Shown here piece after piece: positions 18,242 through 26,469 of a stretch of 59,002 bases of DNA. Made by a program: the position numbers and the translations under genes. The notes under the pieces were generated by a model. That model was not told the DNA's origin. It worked only from the letters and a program-made list of their open reading frames with translations, and did not search any database. This stretch comes from Thermoproteota archaeon (GTDB lineage: Archaea; Korarchaeota; Korarchaeia; Korarchaeales; Korarchaeaceae): assembly GCA_015522685.1 (NCBI GenBank), contig WALU01000016.1, forward strand, positions 1-59,002, given 5' to 3'. The first letter of the stretch is position 1, and every line of letters begins with the position of its first letter.

Positions 18242-19513
18242 ATGGGAAAGATATCGATAGCCGCGTTAGGTGGCACACGTGAAGTGGGTAAGAGTGCTGT
18301 ATTACTGGAGGCTGGTGAAACTAGAGTATTGCTAGATTACGGCATGAAACTAATACCTAAAGAACATCCCGAGTTTCCACCAATACCTGAAAGGGTAGAT
18401 GCAGTTCTTCTGACTCACGCGCACTTAGATCACTCTGGCTCCTTACCTAGACTAGTTAGCCATGGTAAGAATGTTCCGGTATATGGTATAGATGTCACTA
18501 GGGAGTACACCGAGCTGCTACTTTACGACACTATAAAAGTAGCTAAGATGAGGAAGCATAACATAGGTTACGGTCCAAAGGATGTCAGAAAGATGTTGAA
18601 TAACTTTAGGCCAGTGGAGTTCAACGTTCCATTTAAAATAGGTAACTTGGAAGTAATGGCTATAAACGCTGGTCATATACCGGGCAGCGCTATGTTCTAC
18701 CTCAAGTACGATGGTAGATCCGTCCTATACACAGGAGATTTTAATATGATACTGTCTAGACTCATGCCTCCAGCTAGCATTGAGGACATACCTCCCACAG
18801 ATATCCTAATTACAGAATCAACTTATGCAATGAAAGAACATCCACCTAGATCAAAGCAAGAAGCTCTTCTGAAGGAGATAGTGGTAGAAACCTTGAAATC
18901 TGGTGGTACAGCGATAGTAGCGGGGTTTGCAATCGGGAGGCTGCTTGAGGTTGCCATGGCCCTTAGATCTAGAGGATTCAGAGGAAGACTCTTCTTGGAT
19001 GGAATGGCTAGAAAGAGCACAGAAATAACGGAATACTTCTCTAACAGGGTGAGAGATTCGGATGATCTGAGGTTGGCTATTAGGAGCATAACATCTGTGA
19101 GAAATTGGTATGTGAGGAAGAAAATAGCAAAGAAATCAGACGTTATCTTAACTACATCTGGAATGTTGGAGGGAGGACCCGTCCACTACTACCTAAAGGA
19201 GAAGAAGGAGGATGAGAATAGCACAGTAACCCTGACAGGTTATCAGGTGGAAGGCACGGAAGGGAGGAGGCTTTTAGAGGAAGGAAAAATGGAAATAGAA
19301 GGAGAAGAAACTTGGATAATGATGAAAGTAAATCAGCTTAACTTCTCGGCTCATACGGGCAGATCTGGAATATTGAGTCTGATAAAGGAGCTCAGGCCTG
19401 AAAGTGTTATGGTGGTTCATGGAGAGAATTCAGACATGTTTGCAAATGAGCTAGAGGAAAAGATGGGTGTATCTGCCTTCTCTCCAGAGATAGAAGAGGA
19501 AGCAATATTCTAA
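18242..19513 (+). CDS. beta-CASP metallo-beta-lactamase ribonuclease (aCPSF2-like)
   Basis: 423 residues. Metallo-beta-lactamase motif 2 is THAHLDH (58-64), followed by AGHIPGSAM, YTGDF and, in the beta-CASP part, ITESTYAM, ILTTSGMLEGGPV, FSAHTGRSG and VHGE. No N-terminal KH domains are present, so it belongs to the shorter CPSF2-type archaeal RNases rather than the CPSF1 type. Expected role is RNA endo- or 5'-3' exonucleolytic processing. ATG 18242 has GAGGTGA nine bases upstream. Its 3' end overlaps the convergent DUF59 gene by 4 bp. Confidence 0.93.
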   Translation: MGKISIAALGGTREVGKSAVLLEAGETRVLLDYGMKLIPKEHPEFPPIPERVDAVLLTHAHLDHSGSLPRLVSHGKNVPVYGIDVTREYTELLLYDTIKVAKMRKHNIGYGPKDVRKMLNNFRPVEFNVPFKIGNLEVMAINAGHIPGSAMFYLKYDGRSVLYTGDFNMILSRLMPPASIEDIPPTDILITESTYAMKEHPPRSKQEALLKEIVVETLKSGGTAIVAGFAIGRLLEVAMALRSRGFRGRLFLDGMARKSTEITEYFSNRVRDSDDLRLAIRSITSVRNWYVRKKIAKKSDVILTTSGMLEGGPVHYYLKEKKEDENSTVTLTGYQVEGTEGRRLLEEGKMEIEGEETWIMMKVNQLNFSAHTGRSGILSLIKELRPESVMVVHGENSDMFANELEEKMGVSAFSPEIEEEAIF

Positions 19514-19757
19514 TAATCTAACTTTGGGATAATAACTTTCACTTTGGCCTCCTTTACTCCATCGACTTTTTCCGCTGCCCTTTTTATTGCTAAGACTAGA
19601 AAGTTGAGAAAAGGGCATTTAAAACAAAATCTATCCAAACTACCTCATTCTCTTCTCTAACATTCCTTACTAAACCAGCCTCCACAACATCCTCCCTCAG
19701 CTCAGAATCCCTTATCTTCTTGAGTGCCTCCCAAACTCTCCTTTCAACATCATTCAT
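19510..19757 (-). CDS. MIP18/DUF59-family Fe-S assembly protein, needs a -1 frameshift
   Basis: ATG 19757 overlaps the upstream radical-SAM stop by 8 bp. Frame 0 gives only 53 residues (stop at 19596-19598), starting like DUF59 (VERRVWEALKKIRDSELRED, VVEAGLVRNV, VWIDFVLN). The expected second half, CPFLNFLVLAIKRAAEKVDG and VKEAKVKVIIPKLDY, follows at once in the -1 frame and stops at 19510. The junction is TTTAAAT (plus coordinates 19617-19623), which in frame 0 reads T TTA AAT, a canonical X XXY YYZ slippery heptamer. The joined product would be about 82 residues, normal for the family. A one-base deletion in a run of A is the simpler alternative. Confidence 0.7.
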
Positions 19758-20838
19758 CGGTTTTTTCCCTCAGTACAAAGTCTAAGGGAAATACTTGCAA
19801 TACTTTCCTATTATCTGTGGGTATAACTTCAACGAGCCTTCCAATGAGACCAAGGTCCTTTATTTCTTCTGCTATCTCTTGGAACTTATACGCATCTATG
19901 AGAAGTTTTTCCTCCCTAAGAATTCCCCCATACTCTGTGTAGAGGTACATAAGAGTCTCTTTAGGTCCTTGGACCTCGCCATAAATAAGTGTACCCTCAT
20001 CAGTGGGAATTTCATACTCACGTGCGACATTACCTGATCTTCTTGTCCATCTCATTCTAACTTGGTATTCCTTCTGGAGAGCAGGACAAAAGTATCCCAT
20101 TATTGAAGTTTCCTTTTCTATGAACCTGAGGACGTCTATTGCAGCTTCTCTGCTCTCCAAAACTGCGACCTCGCTGTCAGGTTTTGGCCTAAATCCCATA
20201 GATAAAAGTCTTTTTCTATTAGATGGGGTGAATTCAAGCTCATTTAAATTCATGAAACTTGCATCTATTTTATCTAGGTAAGAAGCAAGTTCCTTAAGGG
20301 ATCTTATCCACTTTTTCCCTGGTATAGAAGGCATCTCAGCTCCCACGTAGAATCCCATATCCAAAGCCATCTTAACTTTCTTCCATAGCCTTTTATCCCA
20401 TACATGGAATCTTATCTCATCTAATCCAGCTTTAATAAGCATTTTTAAGCTACTCTCGTTTATTTTCCAAGCATTAGTATACATATGAATATGAAAACCC
20501 TTGCCGAATCGGTCCTTTAACAGTTCAATATAATGAGCTACCTTATGCAGTACAAGAGAGGGCTCTCCTCCTGTTATTCCAGCACCTAGGGCGGAAATTA
20601 ATTCTGCTTCTCTTATTATATCCTCTTCCTTTCTAACTGGATTCTCATCCACCATAACTAGATTCTTGTTTCTCCTCCAATTCGATATGGTGCAATAAGG
20701 GCATCTCTCATATAGAGGACACTTTCCAGTGACGAAAAGGACTAATTTAGCTCCTCTCCAGCAAAGATCGCATCCTCTGCTCCATCCCCTAACCCTAAGT
20801 GCTCCTAAAGGAAGCTCTTCCATACCTATCCACGCCAA
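19750..20838 (-). CDS. radical SAM protein, COG2108-like
   Basis: 362 residues, related to pyruvate formate-lyase activating enzymes. The cluster motif is [10 protein letters not shown] (Cys40, Cys46, Cys49), a CX5CX2C spacing unlike the usual CX3CX2C, followed by [12 protein letters not shown]; an extra CDLC pair lies at 23-26. The C-terminal part (about 230-350) contains Cys in MGYFCPALQ and a beta-rich tail that may bind substrate. Substrate unknown. It overlaps ahcY upstream by 13 bp and the DUF59 gene downstream by 8 bp, so it is in the rimI-TusA-ahcY operon. DUF59 proteins help insert Fe-S clusters, a natural partner. Confidence 0.85.
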   Translation of the reverse strand: MAWIGMEELPLGALRVRGWSRGCDLCWRGAKLVLFVTGKCPLYERCPYCTISNWRRNKNLVMVDENPVRKEEDIIREAELISALGAGITGGEPSLVLHKVAHYIELLKDRFGKGFHIHMYTNAWKINESSLKMLIKAGLDEIRFHVWDKRLWKKVKMALDMGFYVGAEMPSIPGKKWIRSLKELASYLDKIDASFMNLNELEFTPSNRKRLLSMGFRPKPDSEVAVLESREAAIDVLRFIEKETSIMGYFCPALQKEYQVRMRWTRRSGNVAREYEIPTDEGTLIYGEVQGPKETLMYLYTEYGGILREEKLLIDAYKFQEIAEEIKDLGLIGRLVEVIPTDNRKVLQVFPLDFVLREKTDE

Positions 20839-22064
20839 CTGGAGAGATATCTTTCCTGCTCTGGAGCCAAATTGTCAATCTCTATACCCATTGATTTTAG
20901 CTTAAGCCTAGCTACTTTCTCGTCTATGTCCCTGGGAACTGGAAGAACTTTAGGAGGTAGGTTCTTTCCTTCCTTCACTAGATATTCGACAGCTAAAGCT
21001 TGATTGGAGAAGCTCATGTCCATGACTTCACTTGGATGTCCCTCGGCAGCTACCAAATTAACTAACCTTCCTTCTCCTAGCAGATATACCCTTCTACCAT
21101 TAGGCAATAGGTACTCCTTAACGTTCTCTCTTATCTGTCTGCTGGATAGCGCCATAAGCTCAAGATCATTTACAGAGACTTCTACATCAAAATGACCGGC
21201 ATTGGCAAGGATAGTTCCCTCCTTCATAAGACTTATATGTTCTGCTTTTATGATATCCTTATCACCAGTTGCTGTCACGAAGATATCACCAATCTCAGCC
21301 GCTTTCTTCATGGGCATAACTATATAGCCATCCATTGCTGCGAGGAGAGCTTTTATCGGATCAACTTCTGTTACTATCACCTTGGCTCCCATCCCACGAG
21401 CTCTCATTGCAATACCTCTTCCTACATGTCCATAGCCAGCAACTACAAACCACTTCCCAGCTATCATGATATTCGTGGCTCTTAGTATGCCATCTATGGT
21501 ACTCTGACCGGTTCCGTAAACATTATCAAAGTTCCACTTTGTCTCAGCATTATTTACTGCTATGAGGGGATATCTCAAGGCCCCTTCATCGGCCAATGAT
21601 CTTATCCTTATTACTCCCGTAGTGGTTTCCTCAGTCCCTCCTAAAATATTGGAAGCATATCTCTTTTCATGGGCCATTACGGTTATATCTCCTCCATCAT
21701 CCATAGTTATCTGGGGATTACATGATAAATTGCTCTCTATAGCCCTATAATAATCATTCTTAGACATTCCTCTCCAAGCATACACATCTATACCCTCATC
21801 AACAAGGGCAGCGGCCACATCATCTTGGGTAGAAAGCGGATTCGAGGCAGAAAGGCAAACTTCGGCCCCCCCCTCCTTCAAAGTTAGGGCTAGTACTGCC
21901 GTCTCCTTGGTGACATGCAGACATGCGGAGACCCTCACATCCTTTAATGGCTTTTCGCTGGAAAACCTCTCAGCTATGCTAGAAAGAACTGGCATATGAG
22001 CCTTAGCCCACTCAATCTTCAATCCTCCCTTCTCAGCCAACTTATGGTCCTTTACTCTCGGCAT
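20826..22064 (-). CDS. ahcY: S-adenosylhomocysteine hydrolase
   Basis: About 412 residues from ATG 22064. Hallmarks are [31 protein letters not shown], the active-site stretch [17 protein letters not shown] and the NAD-binding loop [10 protein letters not shown]. The enzyme splits SAH to adenosine and homocysteine and so relieves product inhibition of methyltransferases. An in-frame GTG at 22103 overlaps the upstream TusA-like stop as GTGA and would add 13 residues not typical of the family; both starts are possible. Confidence 0.95.
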   Translation of the reverse strand: MPRVKDHKLAEKGGLKIEWAKAHMPVLSSIAERFSSEKPLKDVRVSACLHVTKETAVLALTLKEGGAEVCLSASNPLSTQDDVAAALVDEGIDVYAWRGMSKNDYYRAIESNLSCNPQITMDDGGDITVMAHEKRYASNILGGTEETTTGVIRIRSLADEGALRYPLIAVNNAETKWNFDNVYGTGQSTIDGILRATNIMIAGKWFVVAGYGHVGRGIAMRARGMGAKVIVTEVDPIKALLAAMDGYIVMPMKKAAEIGDIFVTATGDKDIIKAEHISLMKEGTILANAGHFDVEVSVNDLELMALSSRQIRENVKEYLLPNGRRVYLLGEGRLVNLVAAEGHPSEVMDMSFSNQALAVEYLVKEGKNLPPKVLPVPRDIDEKVARLKLKSMGIEIDNLAPEQERYLSSWRG

Positions 22065-22099
22065 AACGCATCGATGTTCTAATCTTTTGGGAAATAAAA

Positions 22100-22321
22100 T
22101 CACTTCCTTTTAGTTATCTGAATGCTCCAATAATCTCCCTTCCTAACTACCCCTTTAAGGATGTGACCCGTCCTCTTAACCCACTCATACACGTCATCTA
22201 TTGAATTCCTGTCATTAACGAGGAAATTCAGAGTTTCTCCAGAATCTGCTTTCTTAATGGTCTTAGCTATCTGTATTATTGGATACGGACTTCTCTTACC
22301 TCTAAGGTCCATGGTCCTCAT
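22100..22321 (-). CDS. TusA/SirA-like protein lacking the catalytic cysteine
   Basis: 73 residues with the TusA fold signature: [20 protein letters not shown], then a beta-alpha-beta half ending IQITKRK. In TusA/SirA sulfur carriers this motif is CPxP; here the cysteine position is serine (SPYP), so persulfide transfer by the usual route is not possible. It overlaps rimI by 4 bp and abuts ahcY, so it is expressed in the operon and unlikely to be dead. Possible roles are protein partner or RNA/ligand binding; none is shown by sequence. Confidence 0.82.
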   Translation of the reverse strand: MRTMDLRGKRSPYPIIQIAKTIKKADSGETLNFLVNDRNSIDDVYEWVKRTGHILKGVVRKGDYWSIQITKRK

Positions 22322-22851
22322 GGGCTCATTACCCTCTTACCTAGTGCCTCCCAAATGGCTTCATCACCTATGGATTCTCCAACTATCTTATACATAAGGT
22401 AAGCATCTTCTCCATCGGCATAATAGGAATGTATTGCTCCAAGTTTCCTGTATCCAAGCCCCCCATATAACAATATAGCAGGATCGTTGGATACCCTCAC
22501 CTCCAAATAAATAGCATCTGCTCCATAGCTCTTCAAACCCCCTTCGGCCCTAATCATCAAGGCTCTACCTACTCCCCTTCTTCTATGCTTCTTGCTAACT
22601 GCTATAGAGAGGACATGGCCAAATAGAAGGGTCATTTTCTTTGTATAATAATTCTCAACTCTACACATTACGTAACCGATCACTTTTCCTTCATCATTTT
22701 CGGCAACAAGGAAGCTGCTAGGAAATCTTCTGTAATTCTCTATAAAGAAGTAACTAGGGTAGTTCTCAGGAAGGAATATCCTATTTATCCTCTCAACTTC
22801 ATCAAGGTCCTCAGGTCCAAAAGGCCTAATTCTATATTCCTGTAGAATCAC
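22318..22851 (-). CDS. rimI: GNAT N-terminal acetyltransferase RimI-like
   Basis: 177 residues from GTG 22851. The GNAT core is clear: YRIRPFGPEDLDEVERINRI, then GYVMCRVENYY, the acetyl-CoA loop HRRRGVGRALM, LEVRVSNDPAILLYGGLGY and a C-terminal strand. Archaeal RimI acetylates protein N termini. The frame stays open upstream to 23220, but that part is low-complexity and lies over a better plus-strand reading, so I reject it. A TTTAAAAATAT element about 24 bp upstream of GTG 22851 fits a leaderless mRNA. First gene of the five-gene operon. Confidence 0.88.
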   Translation of the reverse strand: MILQEYRIRPFGPEDLDEVERINRIFLPENYPSYFFIENYRRFPSSFLVAENDEGKVIGYVMCRVENYYTKKMTLLFGHVLSIAVSKKHRRRGVGRALMIRAEGGLKSYGADAIYLEVRVSNDPAILLYGGLGYRKLGAIHSYYADGEDAYLMYKIVGESIGDEAIWEALGKRVMSP

Positions 22852-22870
22852 AATAGATCTTAAAAAAGGT

Positions 22871-22881
22871 ATATTTTTAAA
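22871..22881. promoter_or_regulatory. bidirectional TATA element between rimI and the 22898 frame
   Basis: ATATTTTTAAA lies midway between GTG 22851 (leftward) and ATG 22898 (rightward), about 23-24 bp from each. With archaeal TATA-to-start distances near 25 bp this single AT-palindromic element would give leaderless transcripts both ways. Confidence 0.5.
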
Positions 22882-22897
22882 CAAGTGGTATATACTT

Positions 22898-23227
22898 ATG
22901 TCGAAAATACCATCGTCGATAGAGAAAGTATCTGAGAGCCTTGGAGTTATAAATGCTAATCTACTATTCAGGCTAGGCTCCATAAAATTCATCTTATCAG
23001 ATATATTATCTAAAGATTTTAGAGAGAAATTCATGGAAGTTCTAAGTAAAGTATAACTCATGAGATTAAACGCTGATCTTGGGGACGCTGTGATGCTCCT
23101 AGCAATATTCTTGTAATTCAAATCAATATCTTTAGATGATATAATAAGATATCTAGTATCTAAGAAGAGGAAGGGATTTACGGCATATATCCTTATACTT
23201 TTTCTCTTCCTTCTTATCACCCAATAA
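22898..23227 (+). pseudogene. small gene interrupted by two in-frame TAA stops
   Basis: From ATG 22898 the plus strand reads 52 residues (MSKIPSSIEKVSESLGVINA, FREKFMEVLSKV) to TAA at 23054-23056. The same frame continues with gene-like composition past a second TAA, then reads SLDDIIRYLVSKKRKG and a C-terminal membrane helix (TAYILILFLFLLI) to a final TAA at 23225-23227. The whole frame would be about 110 codons with a tail anchor. ATG 22898 sits at leaderless distance from the shared TATA element. Either a recently broken gene or an active 52-residue gene followed by chance. No family recognised. Confidence 0.45.
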
Positions 23228-23258
23228 ATTAAAATCTAACTTTTACCATTTTTCTAGA

Positions 23259-24074
23259 ATGAATCACGAAGATTACGATGAAAAAATAGCAGAGAAGGAA
23301 GAGCTTGATGAGAGAATTCATGAGTTGAGGAACTTAGTGAACAAGCTTAGGCAAGAAGTTGAATCCCTGAATAATAAGCATGAAACCCTCATTAAGGAAG
23401 TGAAAGAGCTTCAACAGAAGAAGCTCAAGCTTGAGGAGGAAATATCAAAAAATGAGGTGAAATTAGGAAGTCTAAGGACGCAAATAGATGAGCTAGAGGG
23501 GGACTTAGATTCTCTGAAGGAAGGCAAAGAGAGAATAAAGGCTGAACTAAATTCTCTAGAATCAAGTAAATCTGTAATCAATGCTGAAGTTTCTTCCCTC
23601 CAATCAAAGAGATCGGCGATAAAGGAGCAGGAGGAGTCTCTTAAGCAACATGTTAATGAGCTGGCTACCCAAAAAAACAAATTAGAGTCGCAAAAAGCTA
23701 TTCTTGTAGGAGAAATAGAGGAGTTGAGAAGAATAAGGAAAGACCTAAGCGATGACATACACAGGATGTCCAGTCAGATGAAGGAAACATCTTCCCTAAT
23801 TGTTGAGAAGGTACTGCCTCTATCCAGCAATCTATCTAAACTCATGGACCTCTTAATGGCTAATAATGAGAAGTTAGGTATAATATCTAAATCGCTGGGG
23901 GAGCTAAATTCCTTCTTAAATGATTTAGAGTCCAAGCAAAAAATACTAGATAGCTTGGATAGTGAAATAGAGTATAAAAGAGACAGAGTGGATCTTCTTA
24001 GGGCTGAAGAGGAGAGATTGAGGAGATCTATATCTAAGGTAAGAGATGAAGGTAATTCTGCTGAAGACAGTTAA
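23259..24074 (+). CDS. coiled-coil protein of unknown function
   Basis: 271 residues, nearly all heptad-repeat coiled coil rich in Glu, Lys, Leu and Ser, with no cysteine, no signal peptide and no membrane helix. A likely break occurs around residues 178-215 (VEKVLPLSSNLSKLMDLLM) where two shorter helices could fold back. The shape resembles SMC-like or tropomyosin-like scaffolds, but composition alone gives no family. It is 39 bp upstream of the eS25 gene on the same strand. Confidence 0.75.
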   Translation: MNHEDYDEKIAEKEELDERIHELRNLVNKLRQEVESLNNKHETLIKEVKELQQKKLKLEEEISKNEVKLGSLRTQIDELEGDLDSLKEGKERIKAELNSLESSKSVINAEVSSLQSKRSAIKEQEESLKQHVNELATQKNKLESQKAILVGEIEELRRIRKDLSDDIHRMSSQMKETSSLIVEKVLPLSSNLSKLMDLLMANNEKLGIISKSLGELNSFLNDLESKQKILDSLDSEIEYKRDRVDLLRAEEERLRRSISKVRDEGNSAEDS

Positions 24075-24113
24075 GTTAAAAATAGGACATCCACCTAAAT
24101 TAGGGTATCTAAT

Positions 24114-24371
24114 ATGAATGCAGAAAAGGCAGAAAAGATAGTAAGAGATATTGAGATAAAACCCTCTATATTTGAGCAGATAAAGAAGGAAGTTCAAAGA
24201 TCGAAGGTGGTTACTCCCCAATCCTTAGCTCTAAAGTATAATATCAGAGTGAGCATAGCTAAACGATTACTCAGACAATTTGAGAAGGAAGGTCTAGTGA
24301 TATACATCAATGGCAACTCGAGGGTAAGGATTTATAGGAGAGCTAGGTCAAAAACTCCGAAGGAGGGTTAA
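24114..24371 (+). CDS. rps25e: small-subunit ribosomal protein eS25
   Basis: 85 residues. Winged-helix ribosomal protein with the conserved segments VVTPQSLALKYNIRVSIAKR and LRQFEKEGLVIYINGNSRVR, ending in a basic tail. eS25 occurs in eukaryotes and a subset of archaea, mainly TACK lineages, so it is informative about taxonomy. Confidence 0.93.
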   Translation: MNAEKAEKIVRDIEIKPSIFEQIKKEVQRSKVVTPQSLALKYNIRVSIAKRLLRQFEKEGLVIYINGNSRVRIYRRARSKTPKEG

Positions 24372-24421
24372 AGTTCTCGTTATACAAATTATAAATTTCC
24401 TCCTTGGGGGTGAAACATTAT

Positions 24422-24808
24422 TTGAGGAATAGATCAGAAGGCATAGAGAAGTACCTAATATACATAAAATCAGACTTATTACTAAAAGAAATTTCAATAG
24501 AATTGATAAGGCATCTCTCACCTATAACAATAGAGAGACTTTATCGCCATCTTCCCATGATAAGCATGGTGGTAAGGGACAGTAATTTGCTCTACATATC
24601 AGCTCCCATAGATACGAGGCTTGAAAAACCTAGGACTTGGCTTAAGAAGGGGTTTGTAGCATATTCTCCAGCTAAAAAGATGATATTAATAGCTTTGGAT
24701 GATATTAGACTGAATGAGAGCATCAATTCCCTTGGTAAAGTCGTGGATGGTCTAGATGAGCTAATAAAATTAAGAACAGGGCATATGGTAAGGTTAGAAA
24801 GGATATGA
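24422..24808 (+). CDS. cyclophilin-like (TM1367-type) domain protein
   Basis: About 128 residues. The pattern of short beta strands with ELIRHLSPITIERLYRHLP near the N terminus, GFVAYSPAKKMILIALDD in the middle, and a C-terminal LGKVVDGLDELIKLRTG fits the bacterial/archaeal cyclophilin-like fold. Prolyl-isomerase activity is not established for this family. TTG 24422 is preferred because GGGGTGA lies 8 bases upstream; TTG 24404 is inside that site. Its stop overlaps the next gene as ATGA. Confidence 0.7.
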   Translation: MRNRSEGIEKYLIYIKSDLLLKEISIELIRHLSPITIERLYRHLPMISMVVRDSNLLYISAPIDTRLEKPRTWLKKGFVAYSPAKKMILIALDDIRLNESINSLGKVVDGLDELIKLRTGHMVRLERI

Positions 24809-25464
24809 TATCATTTCTATGGAAAGGCTGCTCTGCGATCTCTCTTAAGTTAGATAACTTAAATATACTCATTGATCCTGGCAATATTCTCTCATTGGAG
24901 GAGCTAGAAAGCTTCCTTAGTGATGGAAACTTGAATATCGTAATGTACACTCATGAGCATAGCGGACACTTCAATCCTATCTTACTGAAGGAAATCGTTA
25001 GCAAATATGATCCCTATATAATAGCTAATAAGGGAGTCTTTAGGCTCATAAGAAGATGGATTAATAGAGATAAAGTCATGAAACTCAAAGGGGGAGAGAT
25101 GGTTACCATACTAGAGACTACAATACATGCTTTAAGAGCAGTCCATCCCGGGGTGCATCCACTGGTATTCCTCATAGAACATGGTGGTAAGGCTATCTTT
25201 CATGGAGACGGCACGGGATTCTCTCAGATATTCGAAGCATTCTCACCGGTGGATTTAGCTTTTGTACCAGCTGGAAATCCATCCCCCAATGCAAGCCCTA
25301 ATGAAGCAGTAAGGATCATTAAGGTACTTGCACCTAAAGTAGCTGTTCCCATTCATGGCACTGATGAGGAACTGTCAGATGTTGAACACAAGATAAGGAG
25401 AGCAGGCTTTGATGTTGAGGTAGTAAAGCCAGAAAAAGGTAAATTTACTAATATTGAGATTTGA
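24805..25464 (+). CDS. metallo-beta-lactamase-fold hydrolase with altered HxHxDH motif
   Basis: 219 residues, a minimal MBL fold similar to UPF0173: LKLDNLNILIDPG, the metal motif, HGDGTGFSQ, FVPAGNPSPNASPNEAVRII and IHGTDEEL. The first metal motif reads THEHSGHF, so the Asp of HxHxDH is replaced by Gly; this Asp normally binds the second zinc. The protein may bind one metal or act on an unusual substrate. Compare the intact THAHGDH in the UPF0173 gene at 36135-36806. Start ATG overlaps the previous stop; the end overlaps convergent thiL by 17 bp. Confidence 0.82.
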   Translation: MISFLWKGCSAISLKLDNLNILIDPGNILSLEELESFLSDGNLNIVMYTHEHSGHFNPILLKEIVSKYDPYIIANKGVFRLIRRWINRDKVMKLKGGEMVTILETTIHALRAVHPGVHPLVFLIEHGGKAIFHGDGTGFSQIFEAFSPVDLAFVPAGNPSPNASPNEAVRIIKVLAPKVAVPIHGTDEELSDVEHKIRRAGFDVEVVKPEKGKFTNIEI

Positions 25465-26410
25465 AATGTTCCCATCCGCCTTCAATTACCTCATTTCCTC
25501 TACTGATGAAAACTCCTGGCTTATCAATGACGACTCCTATCTCAAGCAAGCTATATCCTCCTCTAGAGAATTCTCTCTCGAGATGAGGTAGGTCCTCCTC
25601 AGGAACCGTAAAAACTATGTGATACTCTTCTCCTCCATGAAATATAGCATCTATCTTGCCTAGTCTCTTATCCTCAAGGAATTTGGATATTTTAGGATCT
25701 AATGGGAGCTTATTTACTAGAAAACCATTTCCACTAGCTCTTGACAGTTCCTTCAGCGACCAGTAAAGCCCATCACTGCTATCTATGGACGAGGTTGCAT
25801 AACGTGATATTAAAATTCCCTCATTTACCTTAGCTTCAGGCTCATAAACAGCTTTAATTGCTAGGTTCCTCAGATCTTCAGGAAGGCTCATTCCTCTGAG
25901 AAGATGCTGAAATCCCAGCCAAGTTATGCCAAAAGTCCCCGTAGTCATTATCAAATCCCCAGGCCTAGATCCCTTTCTGCTAACTAACCTGTTAACCACT
26001 CTCCCAACGGAGAATCCAGCTATCACCAACTCCTCTGACTCTCCTAGGTCTCCTCCAGTGAAATATGCCTTATATTCACTAGATCCTCTCTCTAATCCTC
26101 TTATAATGGAGATGAAATCGCTATCTCTCATACTAATAGGCAGCCCAATAGAAGCCATGAAAAATAAGGGACTGGCCCCTTTCGCAGCTAGGTCCGAGAA
26201 ATTGGAAACTACGCATTTTCTGGCAAAATTTTCTAAACCTATCCCAGGAAGCAAGTCCGTGGATGATTCCATCATATCAGTATTAAAGACATAAATATCA
26301 TCGGAAAGCCTCCTAGCAGAAGCATCATCTCTTCCTAACTCTAGCATTTCATCAGGATCCTTAACAAGCAATTTCCTTATTAGATCAATGAGTTCCCTCT
26401 CAGGTCTCAC
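25448..26410 (-). CDS. thiL: thiamine-monophosphate kinase
   Basis: 320 residues of the PurM/ThiL family: GRDDASARR near residue 26, VFNTDMMESSTDLLPG with the metal-binding aspartate, KCVVSNFSDLAAKGASPLFF, the later FTGGDLGESEELVIAG and SIDSSDGLYWSL. ThiL phosphorylates thiamine monophosphate to the diphosphate cofactor, which the indolepyruvate oxidoreductase in this window needs. The start is GTG 26410 with a TTTAAC element about 24 bp upstream, consistent with a leaderless mRNA. Confidence 0.93.
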   Translation of the reverse strand: MRPERELIDLIRKLLVKDPDEMLELGRDDASARRLSDDIYVFNTDMMESSTDLLPGIGLENFARKCVVSNFSDLAAKGASPLFFMASIGLPISMRDSDFISIIRGLERGSSEYKAYFTGGDLGESEELVIAGFSVGRVVNRLVSRKGSRPGDLIMTTGTFGITWLGFQHLLRGMSLPEDLRNLAIKAVYEPEAKVNEGILISRYATSSIDSSDGLYWSLKELSRASGNGFLVNKLPLDPKISKFLEDKRLGKIDAIFHGGEEYHIVFTVPEEDLPHLEREFSRGGYSLLEIGVVIDKPGVFISRGNEVIEGGWEHFKSQY

Positions 26411-26469
26411 GCTACGAACTTGTGAACTAAATGTTAAATCCTTTTCCCAGCAGGAGTATTGGTGATTCC

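Noticed and set aside
22852..23220. N-terminal extension of RimI in an open minus-strand frame of 123 codons
   Set aside because: Composition is low-complexity Ser/Ile/Leu/Asn/Arg, homologues start at GTG 22851, and the region contains the promoter and a better plus-strand frame.
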